A stretch of DNA of 5,430 bases from Pseudomonadota bacterium (GTDB lineage: Bacteria; Pseudomonadota; Alphaproteobacteria; Rhizobiales; Devosiaceae): assembly GCA_023431205.1 (NCBI GenBank), contig JAEYXQ010000012.1, forward strand, positions 1-5,430, read 5' to 3'. This document shows positions 1 through 5,430 of the stretch, one piece after another; positions within the stretch are counted from its first letter, which is position 1; each line of letters opens with the position of its first letter. The position numbers and the translations under genes are program-made. A model generated the notes under the pieces. The model made no database searches. It was given only the letters and a program-made list of their open reading frames with translations, and was not told the DNA's origin.

Positions 1-1176
1 GACAGCTTCGGCTTCGGCACCGCGCCGATGATCGCGCTGGGCTGCAAGTACCTGCGCATCTGCCACCTCAACAACTGCGCCACCGGCGTGGCCACCCAGG
101 ACGAGCGCCTGCGCTCGGCGCACTTCATCGGGCTGCCCGAGCGGGTGGAGCACTTCTTCCGCAACATCGCCGAAGACGTGCGCGAGCTGCTGGCCTCGCT
201 CGGCGCGCGCTCGCTGGACGAGCTGGTGGGCCGTACCGACCTGCTGGAGCAGGTGCTGCGCCACACCCGCGAGGACGTGGAAATCGACCTGTCGCGGATG
301 CTGGCGCGCGATCCCGCGCAGCCGGCCGCGTACTGCGGCGCGCCGGCCCTGCAGGCGCCGCCCGACGGCCTGGCCGCGCGCCTGGAGGCGGCGCTGGCCG
401 GGGCGATCGAACGCGGCCAGGGCGGGGAGCACACCGACACCATCCGCAACACCGACCGCAGCATCGGCACCCGCCTGTCCGGGCTGATCGCGCGCCACCA
501 CGGCAACACGCGGATGGCGGCGCGCCCGGTGACGCTGCACCTGACCGGCAGCGCCGGGCAGAGCTTCGGTGCGTTCAATGCCGGCGGCCTGCACCTGCGC
601 CTGGAGGGCGAGGCCAACGACTATGTCGGCAAGGGCATGGCCGGCGGCAGCATCGTGCTTTCGCCGCCGCGCGGCAGCCTGTTCGAGTCGCGCACCGCGC
701 CGATCCTGGGCAATACCTGCCTGTACGGCGCCACCGGCGGCGAGCTCTACGCCGCCGGCCGCGCCGGCGAGCGCTTCGCGGTGCGCAACTCCGGCGCGGT
801 GGCGGTGGTCGAAGGCGCGGGCGACCACTGCTGCGAGTACATGACCGGCGGCACCGTGGTGGTGCTGGGCCGCACCGGCCTGAACTTCGGCGCCGGGCTG
901 ACCGGCGGCCTGGCCTACGTGCTCGACCTGGACCGCGATTTCGTCGACCGCTACAACCACGAACTGATCGACATCGTGCGCATCTCGGCCGAGAGCTTCG
1001 ACAACTACCGCCAGCACCTGACCGAACTGCTGCAGGCCCATGCCGGGCTCACCGGCAGCACCTGGAGCGCGCGCATCCTCGACGAGTTCCGCGACTTCGT
1101 CGGCAAGTTCTGGCTGGTCAAGCCCAAGGCCGCGAGCCTGGAGGCGCTGGCCCACGAACTGCGCAGGGCGGCGTGA
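1..1176 (+). CDS. gltB: Glutamate synthase (NADPH) large subunit, 3' part (5' end outside window)
   Basis: This is the C-terminal part of the alpha subunit of glutamate synthase (GOGAT). The enzyme transfers the amide of glutamine to 2-oxoglutarate, giving two glutamates, in the cytoplasm. The frame is open from base 1 and 391 residues are visible, against about 1,480-1,510 in family members, so roughly the last quarter is present. Visible residues 14-30 carry the hallmark GCKYLRICHLNNCATG, where Cys15, Cys21 and Cys26 (C-x5-C-x4-C) ligate the 3Fe-4S cluster at the end of the FMN-binding synthase domain. From about residue 140 to 320 comes the GXGXG beta-helix domain, with repeated glycine-rich turns such as NAGGL, GKGMAGG, GATGG, YMTGG and GLTGG. 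The protein closes with FWLVKPKA and a short basic helix before TGA. gltD follows 136 bp downstream. The promoter is outside the window. The ATG at base 28 is internal, not the start. Identification is near certain. Confidence 0.97.
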   Translation, partial: DSFGFGTAPMIALGCKYLRICHLNNCATGVATQDERLRSAHFIGLPERVEHFFRNIAEDVRELLASLGARSLDELVGRTDLLEQVLRHTREDVEIDLSRMLARDPAQPAAYCGAPALQAPPDGLAARLEAALAGAIERGQGGEHTDTIRNTDRSIGTRLSGLIARHHGNTRMAARPVTLHLTGSAGQSFGAFNAGGLHLRLEGEANDYVGKGMAGGSIVLSPPRGSLFESRTAPILGNTCLYGATGGELYAAGRAGERFAVRNSGAVAVVEGAGDHCCEYMTGGTVVVLGRTGLNFGAGLTGGLAYVLDLDRDFVDRYNHELIDIVRISAESFDNYRQHLTELLQAHAGLTGSTWSARILDEFRDFVGKFWLVKPKAASLEALAHELRRAA

Positions 1177-1225
1177 CGGCTTCCCCGGCCCCGTCGCCGC
1201 GACCTGCGCGCCGCGTGGATCTCCC

Positions 1226-1250
1226 GCGCGCCGGCACGCCGCCGGCGCGC
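1226..1250 (+). other. Perfect 10-bp GC hairpin in the gltB-gltD intercistronic gap
   Basis: GCGCGCCGGC (1226-1235) is followed by the loop ACGCC and the exact reverse complement GCCGGCGCGC (1241-1250). The stem is entirely G:C and starts 49 bp after the gltB stop. The bases after it (AGGGACTGAC) contain no T-run, so a canonical intrinsic terminator is unlikely. The position between two subunits of one enzyme suggests an mRNA-processing or stabilising element, or partial attenuation that sets the GltB:GltD ratio. That role is inference; the hairpin itself is read directly. Confidence 0.6.
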
Positions 1251-1312
1251 AGGGACTGACAAGCAGCCCAAGGCCCATTCCCGCAGCGCCCCGACAGCAC
1301 ACGCCACCTCCC

Positions 1313-2770
1313 ATGAGCAAGAAGCAGGTCTTCCAGTTCCTCGACGTTCCGCGTGACATGCCGCGCAAGGTGCCGCTGCAGCTGCGCACTGAAGGCGACT
1401 GGAGCGAGCTGTACGGCCGCTTCGGCCAGGCCGAGGCCGCGCACCAGGCCGGCCGCTGCCTGGACTGCGGCAACCCGTACTGCGAGGCCAGGTGCCCGGT
1501 GCACAACTACATCCCCAACTGGCTAGGGCTGGTGGAGGAAGGGCGCATCCTGGAAGCGGCGGCGCTGTGCCACGAGACCAACCCGCTGCCGGAGATGTGC
1601 GGCCGCGTGTGCCCGCAGGACCGGCTGTGCGAGGGCGCCTGCACGCTCGACGCCGGCTTCGGCGCGGTGACGATCGGCGCGGTGGAGAAGTACATCGTCG
1701 ACACCGCGTTCGAGCAGGGCTGGCGTCCGGACATGTCCAAGGTGGTGGCCACCGGCCATCGCGTGGCGGTGGTGGGCGCGGGGCCGGCCGGCCTGGCCTG
1801 CGCCGACCGCCTGGCGCGTGCAGGCATCGCGGCCACGGTGTTCGACCGCTACGAACAGATCGGCGGCCTGCTGCAGTTCGGCATCCCCAGCTTCAAGCTG
1901 GACAAGGGCGTCATCGCGCAGCGCCGCGAGGTGCTGGAGGGCATGGGCGTGGAATTCCGCCTGGGCGTGGAAGTCGGCCGCGACATCACCCTGGATCAGC
2001 TGCTGGACGACTACGACGCCGTGTTCCTGGGCACCGGCGCCTACCGCTACACCGATGGCGGCCTGCCCGGCCAGGACCTGGACGGCGTGCTGCCGGCCCT
2101 GCCCTTCCTGGTGCAGAACGGCCGCATCGTCAGCGGCAACGATCCCTGGGGCCGGCCCATCGCCGGCTGGGAAGACCAGTTGCAGCTGCCCGATCTGCAC
2201 GGCAAGCGCGTGGTCGTGCTCGGCGGCGGCGATACCGGCATGGACTGCGTACGCAGCGCGATCCGCCTGGGTGCGGCCAAGGTCACCTGCGCCTACCGCC
2301 GCGACGAGGCGAACATGCCAGGTTCCGCGCGCGAAGTCGCCAACGCGCGCGAGGAAGGCGTGCGCTTCCTGTTCAACCGCCAGCCGCTGGCCATCGTGGC
2401 CGGCGTGGCCGGCGTGGACGGCAAGGTCGCGGGCGTGCAGGTGGTCGAGACGAAGCTGGGCGAACCGGACGAACGCGGCCGCCAGAGCGCCGTGCCGATC
2501 GAAGGCAGCGAGTCGGTGCTGGAAGCGGACGTGGTGATCATCGCGTTCGGCTTCTCGCCGACGGTACCGGCGTGGCTGGCCGAGGTCGGCGTGGAAGGAA
2601 CGCCGAACGGCCGCATCGTCGCCGGTGGCGGCGACCGTCTGCCGTTCCAGACTACGCACCCGAAGCTCTTCGCCGGCGGCGACGCCGTGCGCGGTGCGGA
2701 CCTGGTGGTCACCGCCGTGGCCGAAGGGCGTGATGCGGCCGGCAGCATCGCGACGTTGCTGCTCACGTAG
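1313..2770 (+). CDS. gltD: Glutamate synthase (NADPH) small subunit, complete
   Basis: This is the beta subunit of GOGAT (485 aa; E. coli GltD is 472). It takes electrons from NADPH through FAD and iron-sulfur clusters and passes them to GltB. The N-terminal cluster region has Cys49, 52, 57 and 61 (C-x2-C-x4-C-x3-CP) and Cys96, 100, 106 and 110 (CGRVCPQDRLCEGAC). The FAD-binding Rossmann motif GAGPAG is at 155-160, followed by the GGLLQFGIPSFKLDK segment at 184-198. The NADPH-binding motif GGGDTG is at 304-309. The C-terminal FAD motif FAGGDAVRGADLVVTAVAEG lies at 453-472. The frame is open back to base 1040, but the start MSKKQVFQFLDVPRDMP matches the usual family N-terminus, and upstream codons give low-complexity residues. 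No Shine-Dalgarno precedes this ATG; the bases there read CACCTCCC. The TAG stop lies inside the GTAG head of the following REP element. It is probably co-transcribed with gltB. Confidence 0.97.
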   Translation: MSKKQVFQFLDVPRDMPRKVPLQLRTEGDWSELYGRFGQAEAAHQAGRCLDCGNPYCEARCPVHNYIPNWLGLVEEGRILEAAALCHETNPLPEMCGRVCPQDRLCEGACTLDAGFGAVTIGAVEKYIVDTAFEQGWRPDMSKVVATGHRVAVVGAGPAGLACADRLARAGIAATVFDRYEQIGGLLQFGIPSFKLDKGVIAQRREVLEGMGVEFRLGVEVGRDITLDQLLDDYDAVFLGTGAYRYTDGGLPGQDLDGVLPALPFLVQNGRIVSGNDPWGRPIAGWEDQLQLPDLHGKRVVVLGGGDTGMDCVRSAIRLGAAKVTCAYRRDEANMPGSAREVANAREEGVRFLFNRQPLAIVAGVAGVDGKVAGVQVVETKLGEPDERGRQSAVPIEGSESVLEADVVIIAFGFSPTVPAWLAEVGVEGTPNGRIVAGGGDRLPFQTTHPKLFAGGDAVRGADLVVTAVAEGRDAAGSIATLLLT

Positions 2771-2856
2771 GGTGCGCTCAAGCCCACCTTGTCGCGAAGC
2801 CGCGTATGGCGTCGTCGTGCGGGGCGACCCCCGTGGCGGGCTTGGGCCCGCCCTAC
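2767..2856. repeat. Inverted pair of GTAG-type REP hairpins (BIME-like element 1)
   Basis: Two imperfect inverted arms of 22 bases match at 18 positions. The left arm, 2767-2788, is GTAG followed by a hairpin: GGTG-c-GC, loop TCAA, GC-c-CACC. The right arm, 2835-2856, in reverse complement is GTAG followed by a perfect 7-bp hairpin, with GGCGGGC and GCCCGCC closing a 4-base loop. The 46-bp spacer holds no gene. A GTAG tetranucleotide next to a GC-rich hairpin is the signature of the REPs spread by RAYT (TnpA_REP) transposases in Stenotrophomonas and Xanthomonas. The left head overlaps the gltD stop codon. On the mRNA the hairpins may protect the gltD 3' end or help termination, but there is no T-run. 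Family assignment is from memory of the pattern; the repeats are read directly. Confidence 0.75.
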
Positions 2857-2858
2857 GC

Positions 2859-2864
2859 TAGACT
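2859..2864 (+). promoter_or_regulatory. Candidate -10 box for the MGS-type gene
   Basis: TAGACT matches TATAAT at four of six positions, including the first, second and last. It lies 28 bp before the chosen ATG, directly after the right arm of REP pair 1. A start site near 2871 would leave a leader of about 22 bases, in which no Shine-Dalgarno is seen. The -35 region would fall within the REP hairpin, and no good TTGACA-like hexamer sits at 16-18 bp spacing. It is weak evidence and read-through from gltD is an alternative. Confidence 0.3.
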
Positions 2865-2892
2865 CGCGGCTCCTCCCTCTTCCTCATCGATC

Positions 2893-3777
2893 ATGCGCCT
2901 GGGTCTGGCCGCCAACCGCCTGCACCACCACACCGAAGACGCGGCGCTGTTCCGCTGGCTGCGCGCCTGCGAACCCGGCATCCGCGACCTACGGCTGGCA
3001 CTGCATGCGGTCGGCCGCACGCATGATGCGATCGCCGCCGCCGGCATGCTGCGCGGCTACGACGGGCTCAAGCGCTATCCCTACGGGCGTGACGGCGGAC
3101 TGATGAAGCTGGTGGCGGAGGTCGTCGGCCTGGAAGGCGCGGAGCGCAGCCTCGACGGCGCGATCTACTTCATCGATCCGGTCGATCCGTCTTCGATCTT
3201 CCCCGAGGCCACGGCGCTGAAGCGCCAGTGCGTGATCCATGGCAAGCCGTTCCTGTCGACGGTCGCCTCGGCGCGCGACTGGGTGGAGATGGAACGCATC
3301 CATGCGGGCCTGGCGCCCGACCCGAACGCGGACCGCTTCCACGCGCTGGAATCCCAGACCCTGGCACTGATCGCGCACGATGCGATGAAGCCGCAGATGC
3401 TCGCCTTCGCCGACGCGCACTTCGACGTGCTGTCCCGCTTCGCCCACCGCATGGCCACCGGCACCACCGGCCTGCGCCTCAACGAACTGGCGTGGAGCCG
3501 TGGCTGGCCGCAGGACACGCCGTGGGTGGAACGCTTCCAGAGCGGCCCGCTCGGCGGCGACGCACAGATCGCCGACCGCGTGCTGGAGCACCGTTGCCAG
3601 CGGGTGATCTTCTTCGAGGATCCGCACGTGGCGCGCCAGCACGAGGCGGACATCCAGCTGCTTGAGCGCGCGGTGACCACGGTGACCGATGAAGCGGTGT
3701 GCACCACCTCGCTGGCGGTGGCGAAAAGGTGGTGCGAGGCGGTGAACAAGCGTGGGATTCTTGTAGGAGCGACGTAA
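2893..3777 (+). CDS. mgsA: Methylglyoxal synthase-type protein with two tandem MGS-like domains
   Basis: Methylglyoxal synthase converts dihydroxyacetone phosphate to methylglyoxal and phosphate, a cytoplasmic bypass of lower glycolysis. The protein has 294 aa, about twice E. coli MgsA (152). The C-terminal half (about 155-283) matches MgsA by eye: AHDAMK (His162, Asp163, Lys166, as E. coli H19, D20, K23), ATGTTG at 188-193 (phosphate-binding Thr45/47/48), SGPLGGD at 217-223 (catalytic Asp71 = Asp223) and FFEDPHVARQHEAD at 240-253 (Asp91, His98 and Asp101 = Asp243, His250 and Asp253, with identical spacing). The N-terminal half (1-130) repeats the layout in degenerate form: YGRDGG with Asp67 and YFIDP with Asp95, but NR for HD, VGRTH for TGTTG, and Ile102 and Glu105 in place of His98 and Asp101. 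The start ATG at 2893 is chosen because MRLGLAANR begins the first domain strand. The in-frame ATG at 2806 would add 29 low-complexity residues across a REP. The last four codons and TAA come from a REP. The enzyme family is well supported; activity is inferred. Confidence 0.85.
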   Translation: MRLGLAANRLHHHTEDAALFRWLRACEPGIRDLRLALHAVGRTHDAIAAAGMLRGYDGLKRYPYGRDGGLMKLVAEVVGLEGAERSLDGAIYFIDPVDPSSIFPEATALKRQCVIHGKPFLSTVASARDWVEMERIHAGLAPDPNADRFHALESQTLALIAHDAMKPQMLAFADAHFDVLSRFAHRMATGTTGLRLNELAWSRGWPQDTPWVERFQSGPLGGDAQIADRVLEHRCQRVIFFEDPHVARQHEADIQLLERAVTTVTDEAVCTTSLAVAKRWCEAVNKRGILVGAT

Positions 3778-3877
3778 GTCGCGACCGCACGCCCGGACTA
3801 CCTTCGGACCCGAACCACACCCATCGACAGGACGAGATAGTTCAGTCATTACGGTCGCGACTTACGTCGCTCCTACA
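3762..3877. repeat. Perfect 26-bp inverted REP pair (BIME-like element 2)
   Basis: The left arm 3762-3787 and right arm 3852-3877 are exact reverse complements over 26 bases; the flanking bases on both sides do not match. The left arm begins TGTAGGAGCGACGTAAGTCG, giving the GTAG head and then a 5-bp hairpin GCGAC-GTAA-GTCGC whose RNA loop GUAA is a GNRA tetraloop. The arms enclose a 64-bp spacer with no gene. The sequence class differs from the first pair, but the GTAG head and the head-outward arrangement are the same. The left arm contains the 3' end of the MGS gene and the right arm ends 15 bp before the benE start. A transcript crossing it could fold into a 26-bp stem. Perfect identity of the arms suggests a recent or conserved element. 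Confidence 0.85.
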
Positions 3878-3892
3878 GGTACCGCAGCAGCA

Positions 3893-5068
3893 ATGAGTTT
3901 CCCACCCCGCCATCTGCTGAAAGACCTTTCCCTGTCCGCCATCGCGGCCGGCTTCGTCACCGTCCTGGTCGGCTTCGCCAGTTCGGCGGTGATCGTGTTC
4001 CAGGCGGCGCAGTCGCTGGGTGCCACGCCGGAAGAAATCTCCTCGTGGATGTGGGCGCTCGGCCTGGGCATGGGGCTGACCTGCATCGGCCTGTCGTTGC
4101 GCTACCGCATGCCGGTGGTGACCGCGTGGTCCACGCCCGGCGCGGCCATGCTGATCGGCAGCGTCGCCGGGCTGCCGTTGTCGGATGCGATCGGTGCGTT
4201 CCTGATGTCGGCATTGCTGATCGCGGCATCGGGCTTCTCGGGTTTCTTCGAACGGATGATCAGCCGCATCCCGGTGTCGCTGGCGTCCGGCATGCTGGCC
4301 GGCGTGCTGCTGCGCTTCGGCATCGACGCGTTCGCTGCGATGGAAACGCAGCTGGGCATGGTGCTGACGATGTTCGCGGTCTACCTGCTCGCGCGCCGCC
4401 TGCTGCCGCGCTATGCGGTGATCCTGACCCTGCTGGTCGGCATCGCCTTCGCTGCCGGACTTGGGCTGCTGCGCGTGGACGGCCTGTCCCTGCAGCTGGC
4501 GAAGCCGGTGTTCACCACGCCGACGTTCTCGCTCGCCGCCATCGTCGGCATCGCCTTGCCGCTCTTCATCGTGACGATGGCGTCGCAGAACGTCCCCGGC
4601 GTGGCGGTGATCCGCGCGTCGGGGTATGCGATCCCGATCTCGCCCGTCGTCGGCTGGACCGGCCTGGTCAACCTGCTGCTGGCGCCCTTCGGCGCGTTCG
4701 CGCTGAATCTCGCCGCGATCACCGCCGCGATCTGCATGGGGCGCGAGGCGCACGAGGATGCGGCACGACGTTACGTGGCGGCCATCGCGGCAGGCGTGTT
4801 CTATGTCGTCGTCGGCCTGTTCGGCGCCACGGTGGCGGCGCTGTTCGCCGCGTTCCCGAAGGAGCTGATCCTCGCGATCGCCGGCATCGCGTTGCTGGGC
4901 ACCATCGGCAACAGCCTGGCGGCGGCGTTGCGCGACGAAGCGGAGCGCGAGCCGGCGCTGGTGACGTTCCTCGTGACGGCCTCGGGCCTGTCGCTTGCAG
5001 GCATCGGCTCGGCGTTCTGGGGCCTGCTGGCCGGCGTGGTGACGTTGCTGGTGCTGCGACGCACCTGA
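3893..5068 (+). CDS. benE: BenE-family benzoate/H+ symporter-like inner-membrane transporter
   Basis: This is an integral inner-membrane protein of 391 aa, the usual family length (about 390-400). BenE proteins import benzoate with protons; the actual substrate here is not proven. It is strongly hydrophobic with some 11-12 predicted membrane segments by eye, for example near 15-37, 52-68, 82-93, 98-118, 128-143, 154-170, 173-192, 212-230, 252-282, 294-320, 325-345 and 355-388. Family-like motifs are TAWSTPGAAML (78-88), MASQNVPGVAVIRASGY (229-245) and FGAFALNLAAITAAICMG (266-283). The short N-terminus MSFPPRHLLKDLSLSAIAAG is typical, supporting the ATG at 3893. Only a poor ribosome site (CAGCAG) precedes it, and a REP arm ends 15 bp upstream. 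No ben, cat or other aromatic catabolism genes are nearby, so a general role like that of E. coli YdcO is possible. It is followed by a strong hairpin. Confidence 0.93.
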   Translation: MSFPPRHLLKDLSLSAIAAGFVTVLVGFASSAVIVFQAAQSLGATPEEISSWMWALGLGMGLTCIGLSLRYRMPVVTAWSTPGAAMLIGSVAGLPLSDAIGAFLMSALLIAASGFSGFFERMISRIPVSLASGMLAGVLLRFGIDAFAAMETQLGMVLTMFAVYLLARRLLPRYAVILTLLVGIAFAAGLGLLRVDGLSLQLAKPVFTTPTFSLAAIVGIALPLFIVTMASQNVPGVAVIRASGYAIPISPVVGWTGLVNLLLAPFGAFALNLAAITAAICMGREAHEDAARRYVAAIAAGVFYVVVGLFGATVAALFAAFPKELILAIAGIALLGTIGNSLAAALRDEAEREPALVTFLVTASGLSLAGIGSAFWGLLAGVVTLLVLRRT

Positions 5069-5069
5069 C

Positions 5070-5109
5070 CCACGTTCGCGTTCCGCTCATGCGGGTGAAC
5101 GCGGCGTGG
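5070..5109 (+). terminator. Strong hairpin after benE, probable terminator without clear T-run
   Basis: The hairpin starts two bases after the benE TGA. CCACG (5070-5074) pairs with CGTGG (5105-5109), CGCGTTC (5077-5083) pairs with GAACGCG (5097-5103), and CGC pairs with GCG around the loop TCAT, with a GGT bulge and a small TT/G internal loop. That is about 15 base pairs. The bases after it (AGTGTTCAGTTTC) are only weakly T-rich. Position and stability argue for a transcription end or 3' stabiliser for benE. Confidence 0.5.
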
Positions 5110-5183
5110 AGTGTTCAGTTTCAGCGGCCCGGATTCACCTGCGGGTGATGGGGGCATGGGCAGGATCGGCCCACCATCCTCAC

Positions 5184-5189
5184 AGGAGA
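5184..5189 (+). promoter_or_regulatory. Shine-Dalgarno site of the PepSY-like gene
   Basis: AGGAGA lies six bases before the ATG at 5196. It is the only strong ribosome binding site in the window and fixes the start of the last gene. Confidence 0.8.
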
Positions 5190-5195
5190 TTCCCA

Positions 5196-5430
5196 ATGAA
5201 GAACGTTCACCCGCGCCATCGACTGCTGACCGTGGCCGCACTCGCCGCACTGTCGGGCGCCGCCTTCGCGCAGGCGCCGGCGCCGACGGCCGGCAAGGAC
5301 GCCCTGAAGGAACCGCAGGTGCGCGCCCTGCTCACCGAGAAGGGCTACACGAACATCGACGACCTCGATTTCGAGGACGGCATGTGGGAAACCGACGCCA
5401 CCAGCGCCAACGGCGACCGGGTGGACGTGC
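5196..5430 (+). CDS. Exported PepSY-domain-like protein, 5' part (3' end outside window)
   Basis: Seventy-eight residues are visible before the window ends. Residues 1-25 form a Sec signal peptide: basic MKNVHPRHR, hydrophobic LLTVAALAALSGAA, then AFA|Q, with cleavage likely after Ala25. A short Ala/Pro linker follows. From about residue 36 the chain reads LKEPQVRALLTEKGYTNI and then DLDFEDGMWETDATSANGDR. This is the pattern of a small periplasmic PepSY-type domain: a helix, a turn, then a strand with a D-G-x-W-E core and an acidic D-A/x-NG-x-R hairpin. Such proteins are usually about 90-110 aa and are often encoded beside two-component systems; their biochemical role is poorly defined. The start is set by AGGAGA. 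The neighbours beyond the window are unknown. It could instead be another small periplasmic repeat protein, but PepSY is the best reading. Confidence 0.8.
   Translation, partial: MKNVHPRHRLLTVAALAALSGAAFAQAPAPTAGKDALKEPQVRALLTEKGYTNIDDLDFEDGMWETDATSANGDRVDV

Noticed and set aside
1040..1312. Upstream extension of gltD to base 1040
   Set aside because: The added residues overlap gltB in another frame and have no family similarity. The MSKKQVFQFLDVP start fits GltD.
1523..2659. Long minus-strand open frame of 378 codons opposite gltD
   Set aside because: It lies wholly over the certain gltD gene, shows no recognisable domain, and is rich in His, Ala and Arg as expected from an antisense frame in GC-rich DNA.
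2771..2788. Left REP hairpin as the intrinsic terminator of gltBD
   Set aside because: The stem has a C-C mismatch and only TTGT follows it. It is better described as a REP, though it may still help 3' end formation.
2806..2892. Earlier ATG for the MGS-type gene
   Set aside because: It would add 29 low-complexity residues encoded by the REP arm, the candidate -10 box and the leader.
3788..3851. Possible small RNA or gene between the arms of the second REP pair
   Set aside because: The 64 bases hold no start with ribosome site and no convincing fold, only a tiny TTCGG-AC-CCGAA palindrome with too short a loop.
2989..4753. Minus-strand open frames of 286 and 303 codons opposite the MGS gene and benE
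   Set aside because: They are low-complexity, His/Arg/Gln-rich shadows of genes with clear families on the + strand, and they run through the REP arms.
1..5430. CRISPR array, tRNA, rRNA, defence or toxin-antitoxin system
   Set aside because: There are no regularly spaced direct repeats, no cloverleaf or rRNA sequence, and no defence-type genes. The gene content is ordinary metabolism, transport and an exported small protein.

Overview
The window is GC-rich DNA (about 65-70% by eye), and every supportable gene lies on the + strand. The gene content and the repeats point to the Gammaproteobacteria, most likely the Xanthomonadaceae/Lysobacteraceae (Lysobacter, Luteimonas, Pseudoxanthomonas or relatives). 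The repeats are short hairpins headed by the tetranucleotide GTAG, the REP type typical of Stenotrophomonas and Xanthomonas. The genus is inferred, not shown.

Layout: (1) 1-1176 is the 3' quarter of gltB, the large glutamate synthase subunit, entering from outside the window. (2) 1177-1312 is an intercistronic gap with a perfect 10-bp GC hairpin. (3) 1313-2770 is complete gltD, the small subunit. (4) 2767-2856 is an inverted pair of GTAG REP hairpins whose first base quartet contains the gltD stop codon. (5) 2893-3777 is a methylglyoxal synthase-type protein that appears to carry two tandem MGS-like domains, a degenerate N-terminal one and a C-terminal one with all catalytic residues. (6) 3762-3877 is a second REP pair from a different sequence class. 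It is a perfect 26-bp inverted repeat, and its left arm encodes the last four residues and the stop of the MGS gene. (7) 3893-5068 is a complete BenE-family benzoate/H+ symporter-like membrane protein. (8) 5069-5195 holds a strong hairpin after benE and the leader of the next gene. (9) 5196-5430 is the 5' part of a small exported PepSY-like protein that runs off the window.

Functionally, gltB and gltD form the NADPH-dependent GOGAT enzyme that makes glutamate from glutamine and 2-oxoglutarate. The MGS gene, benE and the PepSY gene have no evident pathway link to GOGAT or to one another. They look like separate core-genome genes lying in the same direction, separated by REP elements and a hairpin. 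No complete novel multi-gene system is visible. The points most worth following are the tandem-domain MGS protein and the way REP elements supply the stop codons of two consecutive genes.
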